DNA of 64,000 bases, from positions 496,001 through 560,000 of the forward strand of contig NZ_JAMBOB010000001.1 of assembly GCF_023715415.1 (NCBI RefSeq), read 5' to 3'. Shown here piece after piece: positions 55,333-64,000 of the stretch. Source of the DNA: Neobacillus niacini (GTDB taxonomy: Bacteria > Bacillota > Bacilli > Bacillales > Cytobacillaceae). Numbering within the stretch: position 1 is the first letter of the stretch; the number at the start of each line of letters is the position of its first letter. A model generated the notes under the pieces. That model saw only the letters and a program-made list of their open reading frames with translations, did no database searches and was not told the origin of the DNA. Both the position numbers and the translations under genes were made by a program.

Positions 55333-56142
55333 CTATTTTTTTCGGCCTTTTTTAGATTGGATATCTTCAGCGAGTAAATATTTCTTTGCTGGTAAAGTAA
55401 AGGATACTTTTGTAGAGTAAGAATGGATTTTATAATAATCTTCCACAATTTTAAAACCAGCTGCGTACCCAAGCAATTTAGGAAATCTTCCTTCTCCAAA
55501 TAATAAATCATCGTGTTTTCTTGAACCTTTTTTCAAATCCAAATTGTCATTCAAATAAGTTTCCCACCATTTTTCCAGTTCGGTATCACTGTACAGTGTA
55601 CACCAATCAGCTAAATAGTTTCTCCCACAGTGGACTAAAACAGCGTACTCCGCAAGACCTTCAATTATGATTGAATCCAGCAAGGTATACTCTTCGAATC
55701 TTTTAGATTGTTTATTTAATCGGCAAATATGATGGTATTCATGAACAAATAGCGCCTCTAACTCTTTAGAGGTTATACGGCTTGAAAGAAATAGAAACAT
55801 TTTATCTGGGTAGGAGACTCCTCCTTTAACCTTTTCTGTTTGTCGGGAAAAGAAGCTTCTATCTTGACCAATTGGAAACAGATAGATTGGGATATCTGGT
55901 CCTTCCCATTTCCTCTTATAAACATGAAAAAATTTTTCTACTTCTTCCCAAACATTATTATCTTTCAAGGAAGTGAAAATTTCTTTGGTCATTCTAGATG
56001 GCCGATACATTCCAAACTCGATTAATTGATTATAAATTTTTGAAGCACTTAGTCCTTTAAAATCAGGGAGGAGCTTTTCGCATATTTTAGTCGGACGATC
56101 AAACTCCTCCTCCAGCCACTTATCTGTTCGAATGATACCCAT
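55333..56142 (-). CDS. yjaZ: DUF2268 putative zinc protease YjaZ
   Basis: 269 residues with a HExxH zinc site in LFVHEYHHICRLN and a downstream glutamate in DSIIEGLAEYAV, as in DUF2268 predicted metalloproteases. It matches B. subtilis YjaZ, located near fabF. The start is the ATG at 56142 after GGAGTGAGG. Substrate unknown. Confidence 0.87.
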   Translation of the reverse strand: MGIIRTDKWLEEEFDRPTKICEKLLPDFKGLSASKIYNQLIEFGMYRPSRMTKEIFTSLKDNNVWEEVEKFFHVYKRKWEGPDIPIYLFPIGQDRSFFSRQTEKVKGGVSYPDKMFLFLSSRITSKELEALFVHEYHHICRLNKQSKRFEEYTLLDSIIIEGLAEYAVLVHCGRNYLADWCTLYSDTELEKWWETYLNDNLDLKKGSRKHDDLLFGEGRFPKLLGYAAGFKIVEDYYKIHSYSTKVSFTLPAKKYLLAEDIQSKKGRKK

Positions 56143-56225
56143 ATCCTCACTCCAAAACATATCATTTTTTACATTTTATGAATGATATGAAAAGTGGTTC
56201 GGGTTGGTTGTCCGAATATAGAAAA

Positions 56226-56258
56226 AAAGCCGACCAGGATTATTTCCTGGTCAGGCTG
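56226..56258 (-). terminator. Terminator of fabF
   Basis: Stem AGC.GACCAGGA/TCCTGGTC.GCT, with T-run on the minus strand. Confidence 0.87.
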
Positions 56259-56259
56259 C

Positions 56260-57501
56260 TTATTTTTCATATTTTTTGAAGACAATCGTTGCATTGTGGC
56301 CGCCAAAGCCTAGCGAGTTACTCATTGCTGCTTTAATTTCTTTTTGGCGAGCCGCATTTGGAACATAATCTAAATCACATTCTGGATCTGCTGTTTCATA
56401 ATTAATGGTTGGAGGTAGAATGCTCTCTTTCATTGCAAGTACAGTAAAGATTGCTTCAACACCACCAGCTGCTCCAAGAAGATGACCAGTCATTGATTTG
56501 GTTGAACTGATTGCGAGATTGTATGCATGGACTCCAAAAACTTCTTTCACTGCCAGTGTCTCAAATTTATCGTTATACTCCGTACTTGTTCCATGAGCAT
56601 TAATATAATCGATTTCTTCAATATTTAGTCCGGCATCGTTAATCGCCATCTTCATCGCACGTGCACCGCCTTCACCGCCAGGGGCAGGTGCTGTTATATG
56701 ATATGCATCACCTGTTGCACCATAACCAACAATCTCAGCATATATTTTTGCACCTCGGGCTAATGCATGTTCTAACTCTTCAAGAACTATGATACCAGCA
56801 CCCTCACCGATAACAAAGCCATCACGATTTTTATCAAATGGTCTGCTCGCACTCTTTGGATCAGGATTTGTCGAAAGAGCTGTATTCGCACAAAAGCCAG
56901 CTACTGACATTTTTGTAATTGGCGCTTCCGCTCCACCAGTAATCATGGCATCAGCGTCACCACGCTGAATGACTTTAAAGGCATCACCAATTGAATTCGT
57001 TCCTGTTGCACATGCTGTTACTGTACAAGAATTAAATCCTTTTGCACCTAGTCTAATCGAAACTTGACCTGTTGCCATGTCTGGAATTAGCATCGGTACA
57101 AAGAATGGACTTACCCTGCGGTACCCTCTTTTTTGAAAAACTTCATACTGTTCTTCAAATGTTTCCATTCCGCCAATCCCTGAGCCAATCCACACTCCAA
57201 TACGGTCCGCATTTTCATCAGTAATCATTAATTTTGAATCTTCAACAGCCATGAGTGCTGATGCAACCGCATACTGAGTAAAACGATCCATTTTTCTTGC
57301 TTCTTTTCTATCCATAAAAGTTTCAGGATTAAAGTCGTTAATCTGTGCGGCAACCTTAGCAGGATACTCCTCTGCATTCACTCTTGTTAAAGGTCCAATA
57401 CCAGATTTCCCTTCAATAATCCCTTTCCACGTCGTTTCAACATCGAGTCCTAGCGGGGTAACCGCCCCAAGACCTGTAACCACAACTCTGCGCTTTTCCA
57501 T
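56260..57501 (-). CDS. fabF: Beta-ketoacyl-ACP synthase II FabF
   Basis: 413 residues, condensing enzyme for fatty acid elongation. Catalytic C164 in [12 protein letters not shown], His in [13 protein letters not shown] and His in [11 protein letters not shown]. The start is the ATG at 57501 with AAGGAG nine bases upstream; the ATG three codons before abuts that site. It lies 47 bp after fabH, so it shares the FapR-controlled promoter. Confidence 0.96.
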   Translation of the reverse strand: MEKRRVVVTGLGAVTPLGLDVETTWKGIIEGKSGIGPLTRVNAEEYPAKVAAQINDFNPETFMDRKEARKMDRFTQYAVASALMAVEDSKLMITDENADRIGVWIGSGIGGMETFEEQYEVFQKRGYRRVSPFFVPMLIPDMATGQVSIRLGAKGFNSCTVTACATGTNSIGDAFKVIQRGDADAMITGGAEAPITKMSVAGFCANTALSTNPDPKSASRPFDKNRDGFVIGEGAGIIVLEELEHALARGAKIYAEIVGYGATGDAYHITAPAPGGEGGARAMKMAINDAGLNIEEIDYINAHGTSTEYNDKFETLAVKEVFGVHAYNLAISSTKSMTGHLLGAAGGVEAIFTVLAMKESILPPTINYETADPECDLDYVPNAARQKEIKAAMSNSLGFGGHNATIVFKKYEK

Positions 57502-57548
57502 TTGTGACATCTCCTTTAATACACTTCATGGTATAGTTAACTACCCTT

Positions 57549-58481
57549 TTATTTACCCCATCTAATTGCAATGGCACCCCAAGTTAATCCACCGCCAAAG
57601 CCTACCATAACAATAAGGTCATCATCTTTGATTTTTCCAGCCTCTATTTCCTCGACGAGAGAAATCGGAATAGACGCAGAGGAAGTATTTCCGTATTTAT
57701 TAACTGTCTTTGACATTTTTTCAACCGGCAGTTCCAACCTTTGTCTTGAGGCTTCCATAATCCGAATATTGGCTTGGTGAGGGATTAAGAAATCAACATC
57801 ATCTTTTGTCAGTCCTGCCTTTTCGAGAACATGGACACAGCTTTCCCCCATCTGTCGAACCGCAAATTTAAAGACTTCCCGTCCATTCATAATAATATAC
57901 TCATCTTGATAAAGATGTTTAGAACCAGTACCGTCTGCACCCAGTTCAAACGATAGAATTCCTCTACCTTCAGAAACCGCTCCAACGATGACAGCACCAG
58001 CACCGTCTCCAAATAGTACTGCAGTGTTTCGGTCATTCCAGTCGGTTATCTTTGAAAGTTTTTCAACACCCACTACTAGAACATATTTATAAGCTCCGGA
58101 TTCAACAAACTGCTTTCCGGTAATAATACCGTACATAAAACCTGCACAGGCTGCACTAACGTCCATTGCTGCAGCTTTTTTCGCACCTAACCGCTCTTGA
58201 AGCATACACGCAACGGAAGGGAAGGGCTGATCTGGAGTTACGGTTGCGACCAAAATTAAATCGATATCTTCCGGCGTGATTCCTGCATCTTCAATTGCCT
58301 TTTGTGCAGCTGCAAGCCCCATATCAGAAGTCTTTGTATTATCATCTGCGATACGGCGTTCTTCAATGCCTGTTCGTGTCCGAATCCATTCATCTGATGT
58401 ATCCACCATTTTTTCTAAATCTGCATTTGTTACTATCTTCTCTGGTAAATACCTTCCAATTCCAACAATTCCAGCGTTCAA
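57549..58481 (-). CDS. fabH: Beta-ketoacyl-ACP synthase III FabH
   Basis: 310 residues. Starts fatty acid synthesis by condensing acyl-CoA (branched primers in Bacilli) with malonyl-ACP. Triad: C112 in [11 protein letters not shown], His in IPHQANIRI and Asn in [10 protein letters not shown]. The TTG start has AAGGAG eight bases upstream. FapR-type site upstream. It corresponds to fabHA by position. Confidence 0.95.
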   Translation of the reverse strand: MNAGIVGIGRYLPEKIVTNADLEKMVDTSDEWIRTRTGIEERRIADDNTKTSDMGLAAAQKAIEDAGITPEDIDLILVATVTPDQPFPSVACMLQERLGAKKAAAMDVSAACAGFMYGIITGKQFVESGAYKYVLVVGVEKLSKITDWNDRNTAVLFGDGAGAVIVGAVSEGRGILSFELGADGTGSKHLYQDEYIIMNGREVFKFAVRQMGESCVHVLEKAGLTKDDVDFLIPHQANIRIMEASRQRLELPVEKMSKTVNKYGNTSSASIPISLVEEIEAGKIKDDDLIVMVGFGGGLTWGAIAIRWGK

Positions 58482-58524
58482 GGAATCATCTCCTTATATA
58501 ATTCATCTTTAATTATTATCAATT

Positions 58525-58543
58525 ATTATGACTTGGTACTAAT
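58525..58543 (-). promoter_or_regulatory. FapR operator of fabH-fabF
   Basis: Read on the minus strand: ATTAGTACCAAGTCATAAT, a good match to the FapR box ATTAGTACC-type palindrome, about 45 bp before fabH. Confidence 0.75.
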
Positions 58544-58667
58544 TTTATCAAATAAAAGTGTATTTAAGCAACAATTAAATCACCAGCCCCCGCATATGTC
58601 CATACCATCTGTTCATAAACTTCATAATCTAAATGGAGAATTATAAGTAAAAGGAGGAGCTTACTTT

Positions 58668-58895
58668 ATGGGAAAAGAAAGTCATCAGGATGACCGCTTT
58701 TCAAGAATGATGTTTGGTGATAGAAGAGAGAGTATACGAGGCAGTCACCATCGTGACACTGACAACAATTCATCTTCACTTGATATTGAATCTATAATCG
58801 AAAACATAAGCAAATTGAGGGATTCCTCCCAAAATTTAAAACCATTATTTCAGATGGTTTATCCTTTTGTACAAGGATTTTTGAATAAAAAATAA
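58668..58895 (+). CDS. Small charged protein of unknown function
   Basis: 75 residues: a basic, His/Asp/Arg-rich N-terminus and a C-terminal helix (LDIESIIENISKLRDSSQNL, PLFQMVYPFVQGFL). AAAGGAGGAG precedes the ATG. It occupies the place where B. subtilis has med/comZ, but it does not resemble ComZ and is on the opposite strand. I do not recognise it. Confidence 0.65.
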   Translation: MGKESHQDDRFSRMMFGDRRESIRGSHHRDTDNNSSSLDIESIIENISKLRDSSQNLKPLFQMVYPFVQGFLNKK

Positions 58896-58920
58896 GCTGC
58901 CTTTATGGCAGCTTTTTTAC
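58893..58920 (+). terminator. Terminator of small charged protein gene
   Basis: Stem AGCTGCC/GGCAGCT plus T-run. Confidence 0.8.
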
Positions 58921-58922
58921 TT

Positions 58923-59735
58923 TTATTTACTATATATTCGATGCGCATGTTCTATTTGCTTGGCCAAGCCAACGGATATTGGAAGAGTGCTAGTAACGAT
59001 CATTTTTGTTAAATTTTCTTCCTTTATTTTCATTAAGCGGTTTGATTCTTGTTCGTTTATTCGAAGGAATGCTGCACATTTATCCCATTGATTACTCTTT
59101 CCACTTTGGAGTAGGTACCTTCCAGGTTCATGGTTTTCGATGATTTCTACTAATAATTTGGCTGTATCCTGAACAAACAAGGCATCACCTGTCTCCTCCC
59201 GTAATCCTCTAAAAGGTTTTCCTCTATTCATTTCCGATAAAATAGACGATTGAAACATAAAAGTATCAGGCTGCCATGGTCCATATAGTGTTGGTAAATA
59301 GAGTAAATGAACTTTTTCATTCTGAACTTTGATCCTATTTATGAAATCTTCGATAATTTCCTCAGCCTTTGAATCAATGTCTTCGCTTAACATTTGGCTT
59401 GGTACTAGGATAACAATTGGTTCCCATTGGTTCTTAGTTATTAACTTGAGTAACATGTTTTCATTTAGTAAGTATTCTTCCTTATATCGCATATAAAGGT
59501 CGTAAACAGAGAGTACAATCGCCTCGTTTTCGTTTGAATCATTTGAAATATCCCCTAATGAAACCTCAGTAAAGTTAGCATTTCGGCCAATTTCTAATCT
59601 TTTCTCAACGAGGATATCACTTTCATCTTCTGTTTCAATTTGTACTCCCCTTACTTCTATGCCTTTATCCAGTAATGCTTTGCATACATGAAAATTCACA
59701 AAGTCAAATACTCCAATCATTACGACCTTGTCCAT
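58923..59735 (-). CDS. yjaV: YjaV-like NAD(P)-fold protein
   Basis: 270 residues with a degenerate NAD-dependent epimerase/SDR fold: N-terminal MDKVVMIGVFDFVNFHVCKA and LYLPTLYGPWQPDTF (YGP motif). The glycine-rich loop is not canonical, so cofactor binding is uncertain. Position beside yjaU matches B. subtilis yjaV. The start is the ATG at 59735 with AGGAAG upstream. Confidence 0.72.
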   Translation of the reverse strand: MDKVVMIGVFDFVNFHVCKALLDKGIEVRGVQIETEDESDILVEKRLEIGRNANFTEVSLGDISNDSNENEAIVLSVYDLYMRYKEEYLLNENMLLKLITKNQWEPIVILVPSQMLSEDIDSKAEEIIEDFINRIKVQNEKVHLLYLPTLYGPWQPDTFMFQSSILSEMNRGKPFRGLREETGDALFVQDTAKLLVEIIENHEPGRYLLQSGKSNQWDKCAAFLRINEQESNRLMKIKEENLTKMIVTSTLPISVGLAKQIEHAHRIYSK

Positions 59736-59816
59736 TACACTTCCTGCCTCCCCGAGCTTCATTATTGAATCCTATGCGGCTTTATTCAGAAATATATCTC
59801 ATCCGGGGAGGAAGTG

Positions 59817-60539
59817 TCATAGTACTTTCTCAAACTGATTAAAAAACTTTTTCATCATATTTCCAAGTTGTTGCTTCTTTTCAGGCACTATATATGTTGG
59901 GCTAATATCTGTGTTAGCCAGTAAATGTTGTAACTGTTTGGATTGATTATAGGATTTCCCACTCGCCATAACATGGATAATCTTTATCGGTACACCAAAT
60001 TGCAATTTCACTTCATCATCCATGCTTTCTAGTTCCTTCACAAGCAAAAGTGGATCTATCTTATGGGCAGCAGTCACTTCCCGCATTAATTTTTTGTAAA
60101 AAAACTTATGTTCCTTTTCAAGTTCGATATGTTTTTTTAATGAAAGAATGGGATTTAATAAAACGACTGATCTTAGTTGCCCTTGCATTTTCTCCATTAA
60201 TCTGACAGCTACAAGAGCCCCCATACCTTCTGCGATTAGGTGAACTTTATTATTAAGAATCTCGCTTCTAATTACTTGTTGATACAGCCTCTGTGCAAGG
60301 TCTACTGCTTGATCACTTCCCCAGTTTCGCCCATACAAATTTGAGGAAAAAATAGTATATCCTGATTCTTTCAATTGGTTGATAATGGCCAGTTTTCCTT
60401 CATTTTGACTCCAAAAGCATTTGCTTTCGTCAACAAAATGTCTTTCATCTCCAATTATTAAAATTCCAAAACCTGTGGGCTTTTCAGGGTAATGGATGAT
60501 ATTCCACTGGGTATCCATCTGAAAATTCCGGTTCTCCAT
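59817..60539 (-). CDS. yjaU: YjaU-like alpha/beta-hydrolase fold protein
   Basis: 240 residues. Alpha/beta-hydrolase layout with FGILIIGDERHFVD, HLIAEGMGALVAVRLMEK and VVLLNPILSLKKH. The nucleophile position reads AEGMGA, with glutamate where serine is expected, so it may be non-catalytic. The start is the ATG after AAAGGAGATTT. Matches yjaU by position. Confidence 0.72.
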   Translation of the reverse strand: MENRNFQMDTQWNIIHYPEKPTGFGILIIGDERHFVDESKCFWSQNEGKLAIINQLKESGYTIFSSNLYGRNWGSDQAVDLAQRLYQQVIRSEILNNKVHLIAEGMGALVAVRLMEKMQGQLRSVVLLNPILSLKKHIELEKEHKFFYKKLMREVTAAHKIDPLLLVKELESMDDEVKLQFGVPIKIIHVMASGKSYNQSKQLQHLLANTDISPTYIVPEKKQQLGNMMKKFFNQFEKVL

Positions 60540-60746
60540 CGCTAAATCTCCTTTTACATATTTCCTCAAAATATTGTATGTGATTTCACATGATATGAAA
60601 GGGAAAATAGCCTAGCAAATCGGAAACAATCCCAGTTTTTATCATCAAATTTAAGCGAATGGATGAATGTCAATTTTTGCGTTTATTATTTGAAAAGCGT
60701 ATGGTAATATTATTAGAGATGATAAATAGGGTAGAGGTGAAAGATA

Positions 60747-60932
60747 GTGCGATACTTTTGGACTTTTTTCTGGGCGTTTGTTTTAGTGCAAATGCTTTCA
60801 TATGTAGTTAGTTCAATGACAGAAGGTGGAGTTTTCGACTTCAAATCAGGGGCCATTATTTCTGTTGGTGTTTTCATTTTAATTGTTATTGCTTCAGCAG
60901 TACTTCCAAATGAACCTGTAGAAAAACATTAA
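60747..60932 (+). CDS. yjzD: DUF2929 membrane protein YjzD
   Basis: 61 residues with two membrane helices (about 3-22 and 36-55) and the DUF2929 pattern MRYFWTFFWAFVLVQMLSYV. The GTG start has GAGGTGA upstream. Syntenic with B. subtilis yjzD. Function unknown. Confidence 0.87.
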   Translation: MRYFWTFFWAFVLVQMLSYVVSSMTEGGVFDFKSGAIISVGVFILIVIASAVLPNEPVEKH

Positions 60933-60940
60933 TTTCGTAT

Positions 60941-60975
60941 AAAAAGGTCATCCATAATCTGGATGACCTTTTTAT
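60941..60975 (+). terminator. Terminator after yjzD
   Basis: Stem AAAAGGTCATCCA/TGGATGACCTTTT with T-run; it could also serve clpB on the other strand. Confidence 0.88.
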
Positions 60976-60984
60976 TTTCCTTCC

Positions 60985-63579
60985 TTATCCAATGGTTATC
61001 GTTAATTCACCAGTTTCAATTGTTACACTCACCACCGAATGATCAAGAACTTTCCCAGCTATGATAGCCCGTGCAAGTTTTGTTTCGATATTCCTTTGGA
61101 TAAACCGCTTTAATGGTCTTGCTCCATAGATTGGATCAAAGCCATTTACAGCAATGAACTCTTTGGCACTGTCAGAAATCGTAATTTCAATTTCCTGTTC
61201 CTTTAACCTGATTTGAAGCTCCTTCATCATTTTGACGACAATATCCTTTATTTCAGTTAACGATAAAGGTTTAAATAGTATCGTTTCATCTACCCTATTT
61301 AAAAATTCAGGCCGAAAATGACTTTTTAATTGAGCAAGAACCTTCTCCCTAGTACCCTCTGATATTTCAACTTCATTTTCATTACGTTCCAGTAGAAAAT
61401 GAGATCCAATATTGGAGGTCATGATGATAACTGTATTTTTAAAATCCACTGTTCTTCCTTGTGAATCTGTTATTCTTCCATCATCAAGTGCCTGCAGGAG
61501 AATGTTAAATACCTCAGGGTGAGCCTTTTCAATCTCATCCATAAGGATAACGGAATAAGGTCTTCTTCTGACCGCTTCAGTCAGCTGCCCGCCCTCTTCG
61601 TACCCTACATATCCAGGAGGTGCTCCGATTAGCCTTGAGACAGCATGTTTTTCCATGTATTCAGACATATCTATACGAATGATTTGCTCTTCACTATCAA
61701 ACAGAGCCTCAGCAAGGGCTTTTGCAAGCTCTGTCTTTCCAACACCGGTTGGCCCTAAGAAGAGAAATGACCCTATCGGTCTGTTTGGGTCCTTAATGCC
61801 GGCACGTGCACGTAGAACTGCATCTGAAACCAATTGTACCGCTTCATTTTGTCCAATTACTCTTTCGTGTAATATGGACTCTAATCGAAGTAGTTTCTCT
61901 CTCTCTCCTTCGACCAATTTGGAAAGTGGGATTCCTGTCCATCTTGATACGATATTCGATATCTCTTCTCCAGTCACTTCCTCACGAAGCAGCCGTTCAT
62001 TATTTGATGCGCCTGATTCTAGCTCCAATAATTCTTTTTCTGCCAAAGGAATTTGACCATGTCGAAGCTCAGCAGCACGGTTTAAATCATATTTATCTTC
62101 AGCTTGCTGTAGTTCTCTTCGAAGTTTCTCTAGCTGTTCCCTTTTTTCCTGCAATTTTTGTATTCCTTGTTTCTCATGGAGCCATCGAGCCTTCATGCTG
62201 TTTGCTTGATCCTTTAACTCAGCAAGCTCCTTTAAAAGGGACTCAAGTCTTTTTTTACTTGCATCATCCTGCTCTTTCCTTAAGGCTGCCTCTTCTATTT
62301 CCAACTGCATCACCCTGCGCGTTACCTCATCTAGTTCTGTTGGCATCGAATCAATCTCAGTCCTGATTAACGCACATGCCTCATCTACTAAATCTATCGC
62401 TTTATCAGGCAGAAAGCGGTCAGTAATATACCGGTCTGATAATGTAGCTGCTGCAACAAGTGCATGGTCATGGATTTTGACACCGTGGTGAACCTCGAAT
62501 CTTTCTTTTAAACCACGTAAAATGGAGATTGTGTCCTCCACATTAGGTTCTTGAACAAGTACTTGTTGAAATCTACGTTCAAGTGCTGGGTCTTTTTCAA
62601 TATATTTTCGGTGTTCATCAAGTGTAGTTGCCCCAATACAATGAAGCTCACCACGAGCTAACATTGGTTTTAACATATTCCCAGCGTCCATAGCCCCATC
62701 CGTTTTTCCTGCTCCGACTATGGTGTGCAGCTCATCAATGAATAACAGGATTTGTCCTTCACTTTTTTTTACCTCATTCAATACTGCTTTTAATCTTTCC
62801 TCAAATTCACCTCTAAACTTGGCTCCCGCAATAAGTGCACTCATGTCTAATGAAAAAATGGTTTTATCCTTTAACCCCTCTGGAACATCTTTTCTTACAA
62901 TACGCAGGGCCAGCCCCTCAACGATGGCAGTTTTTCCTACTCCAGGCTCCCCAATCAATACAGGATTATTTTTTGTCTTCCTCGATAATATTCTGATAAC
63001 ATGACGGATTTCAGCGTCTCTTCCAATTACAGGATCTAGTTTGCCTGCCTTTACTTCGGCCACAAGGTCCCTTCCATATTTATTGAGCGCATCGTAAACA
63101 GCCTCAGGATTTTGTGATGTCACCCTTTGGTTCCCCCTTATTTCCTTAATTGCGGACAGGATATATTCCGCTGTTTTTCCATTCGATTTTATTATTTTTC
63201 CCATTTCCGAATCTTTATCGTAGCAAGCAGCTAATAAAATATGTTCGATAGAAATAAAGTCATCAGAAAACTTTGCAGCAAATTCCTCTGCAGTAACAAA
63301 AAGTCGTTGCAGCTTGGACGTAATGTAGAGCTTTCCGTGCTCAGCACCGCTTCCAGTAACCTGCGGCTTTTTATTAAGGGCAGTCTGCAAAGCTTTTTCT
63401 ATGGTTTCTGTTCGAATATCTGCTTTCTCTAATATAGCTTTTAATAAACTATCCTCTTGACGCAGAAGTGTTAAGAATAAATGAAGTTCATCTACCTCTT
63501 GATGGCTGTTTTTTATAGCTAGGGACTGGGCATCGATAATTCCCTTTTGCAACCGCTCTGTCATACGATTTAAATCCAT
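60985..63579 (-). CDS. clpB: ATP-dependent disaggregase ClpB
   Basis: 864 residues. Clp-N repeats (1-145), AAA1 with GEPGVGKT and Walker [11 protein letters not shown], a long coiled-coil middle domain (about 405-525), AAA2 with GPTGVGKT and [11 protein letters not shown], and the C-terminal small domain. It dissolves aggregates with DnaK. It lacks the IGF/IGL ClpP loop, as expected for ClpB. The start is the ATG at 63579 (AAAGGAG upstream). B. subtilis 168 has no clpB, while other Bacilli have one here. A CtsR site overlaps the start region. Confidence 0.96.
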   Translation of the reverse strand: MDLNRMTERLQKGIIDAQSLAIKNSHQEVDELHLFLTLLRQEDSLLKAILEKADIRTETIEKALQTALNKKPQVTGSGAEHGKLYITSKLQRLFVTAEEFAAKFSDDFISIEHILLAACYDKDSEMGKIIKSNGKTAEYILSAIKEIRGNQRVTSQNPEAVYDALNKYGRDLVAEVKAGKLDPVIGRDAEIRHVIRILSRKTKNNPVLIGEPGVGKTAIVEGLALRIVRKDVPEGLKDKTIFSLDMSALIAGAKFRGEFEERLKAVLNEVKKSEGQILLFIDELHTIVGAGKTDGAMDAGNMLKPMLARGELHCIGATTLDEHRKYIEKDPALERRFQQVLVQEPNVEDTISILRGLKERFEVHHGVKIHDHALVAAATLSDRYITDRFLPDKAIDLVDEACALIRTEIDSMPTELDEVTRRVMQLEIEEAALRKEQDDASKKRLESLLKELAELKDQANSMKARWLHEKQGIQKLQEKREQLEKLRRELQQAEDKYDLNRAAELRHGQIPLAEKELLELESGASNNERLLREEVTGEEISNIVSRWTGIPLSKLVEGEREKLLRLESILHERVIGQNEAVQLVSDAVLRARAGIKDPNRPIGSFLFLGPTGVGKTELAKALAEALFDSEEQIIRIDMSEYMEKHAVSRLIGAPPGYVGYEEGGQLTEAVRRRPYSVILMDEIEKAHPEVFNILLQALDDGRITDSQGRTVDFKNTVIIMTSNIGSHFLLERNENEVEISEGTREKVLAQLKSHFRPEFLNRVDETILFKPLSLTEIKDIVVKMMKELQIRLKEQEIEITISDSAKEFIAVNGFDPIYGARPLKRFIQRNIETKLARAIIAGKVLDHSVVSVTIETGELTITIG

Positions 63580-63591
63580 CCTTTTCACTCC

Positions 63592-63608
63592 TTTGACCAT
63601 TATTGACC
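63592..63608 (-). promoter_or_regulatory. CtsR operator of clpB
   Basis: Minus strand GGTCAAT-AAT-GGTCAAA, the CtsR direct heptad repeat with one mismatch, 13 to 29 bp before the start codon. It predicts heat-shock control by CtsR. Confidence 0.85.
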
Positions 63609-63649
63609 TTTATAAATTTATTATATACGAATATGTACTCAAATATAAA

Positions 63650-63682
63650 ATAAAAGCCATCCGCTGGGGATGACTTTTACAA
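63650..63682 (-). terminator. Terminator of yjzC
   Basis: Stem AAAAGCCATCC/GGGATGACTTTT (one mismatch) just downstream of yjzC on the minus strand. Confidence 0.8.
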
Positions 63683-63687
63683 ATGTA

Positions 63688-63867
63688 TTAAGGTTTACGC
63701 TGGTAAGTCCAAATGCGTTCGTCGTTTGACGATTCAGGAAACTTGTCTCCTGCTTTAAGTTTTATTTTCTTTGGATTGTTAACAGTAGAGCCTGTGTCAC
63801 CAATTTCTATATACACACCATTATTTGGTGCCTTTTGTCCAGATTTAAACTGACGATTTTGACCCAT
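63688..63867 (-). CDS. yjzC: YjzC-family small protein
   Basis: 59 residues: MGQNRQFKSGQKAPNNGVY at the N-terminus, KIKLKAGDKFPESSNDE and IWTYQRKP at the end, as in YjzC. Cytoplasmic; function unknown, sporulation-associated in B. subtilis. AGGAGGGA precedes the ATG. From 63868 to 64000 I see nothing further. Confidence 0.88.
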   Translation of the reverse strand: MGQNRQFKSGQKAPNNGVYIEIGDTGSTVNNPKKIKLKAGDKFPESSNDERIWTYQRKP

Positions 63868-64000
63868 TTTTGTCCCTCCTTTTCATGTACATCTTTATTA
63901 TTTCCATTTAATCTGAGGGTCATTAAAGGAATAATTATGAAATAGTTTAATTTTGACGATTGTATGAACTTATGCCACAATCATTGATATATAAGCTTAG

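Noticed and set aside
58668-58895. comZ
   Set aside because: Position is similar, but the strand is opposite and the sequence does not resemble ComZ.

Overview
The window looks like chromosomal DNA of a low-GC, spore-forming Bacillaceae (Bacillus/Neobacillus/Priestia-like). The evidence is strong AGGAGG ribosome sites with frequent TTG/GTG starts, spore genes (spoVIF, spoVAC-AD-AE, YhcN, cotZ, cotO, YjcZ, YjcA), a class IV PHA synthase with PhaR, and long gene order shared with the B. subtilis yjaU-yjcH region. There are no insertion sequences, prophage genes or CRISPR arrays.

Layout. (1) 0.2-3.6 kb: a YkoG/YkoH-type two-component system followed by two PepSY-domain proteins, each preceded by similar 11-bp-spaced direct repeats. 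(2) 3.8-13.8 kb: two alpha/beta hydrolases, a PHA granule operon (PhaR-like protein, phasin-like protein, PhaR, PhaC), a short YitT protein, a UbiB/ABC1 protein, a lone trpB, an EthD-like protein, an FMN reductase and a small membrane protein. (3) 14.0-27.4 kb: a sulfane-sulfur island. It has a CstR-type repressor, yrkE-yrkF-yrkH-yrkI-yrkJ-like genes, a second paralogous copy of the yrkF/DsrE/yrkH module, five further rhodanese-domain proteins and a CoA-disulfide-reductase/rhodanese/TusA fusion. Repeated ATACCC-N-GGGTAT palindromes lie in its promoters. (4) 27.5-64.0 kb: a tRNA-Val, a WYL-like gene under two LexA-type boxes, then the conserved block yjcH-yjcG-yjcF-yjcD-spoVIF, an accessory yhcN-spoVAC-spoVAD-spoVAE operon, cotZ/cotO, fabI, yjbQ, prpE, yjbO-nadK-relQ-yjbL, yjbK, yjbI-spxH, pepF, coiA, cls, mecA, spxA, T-box-trpS, yjbA, yjaZ, fabH-fabF, yjaV/yjaU, yjzD, clpB and yjzC.

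The most notable observation is that two genes flanking the sulfur island are read as selenoproteins. A HesB/IscA-like gene (14657-14944, minus) and an AhpC/Prx1-type peroxiredoxin (26066-26683, minus) each have one in-frame TGA exactly where the family has its key cysteine. Each TGA is followed at the right distance by a hairpin with bacterial SECIS features; the peroxiredoxin hairpin has a GGUC loop. A standard gene caller would split or lose both. This implies that the organism has selA/selB/selC/selD outside the window, and it couples selenium use to persulfide and peroxide handling.

Functionally, the island should convert and export sulfane sulfur: DsrE/TusA/rhodanese relays, persulfide dioxygenases, a TSUP exporter and a persulfide/CoA-disulfide reductase, under a CstR-like persulfide sensor. 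The right half mixes core lipid synthesis (FapR-type sites at fabI and fabH), protein quality control (ClpB with a CtsR site, MecA, SpxH, SpxA) and spore formation.
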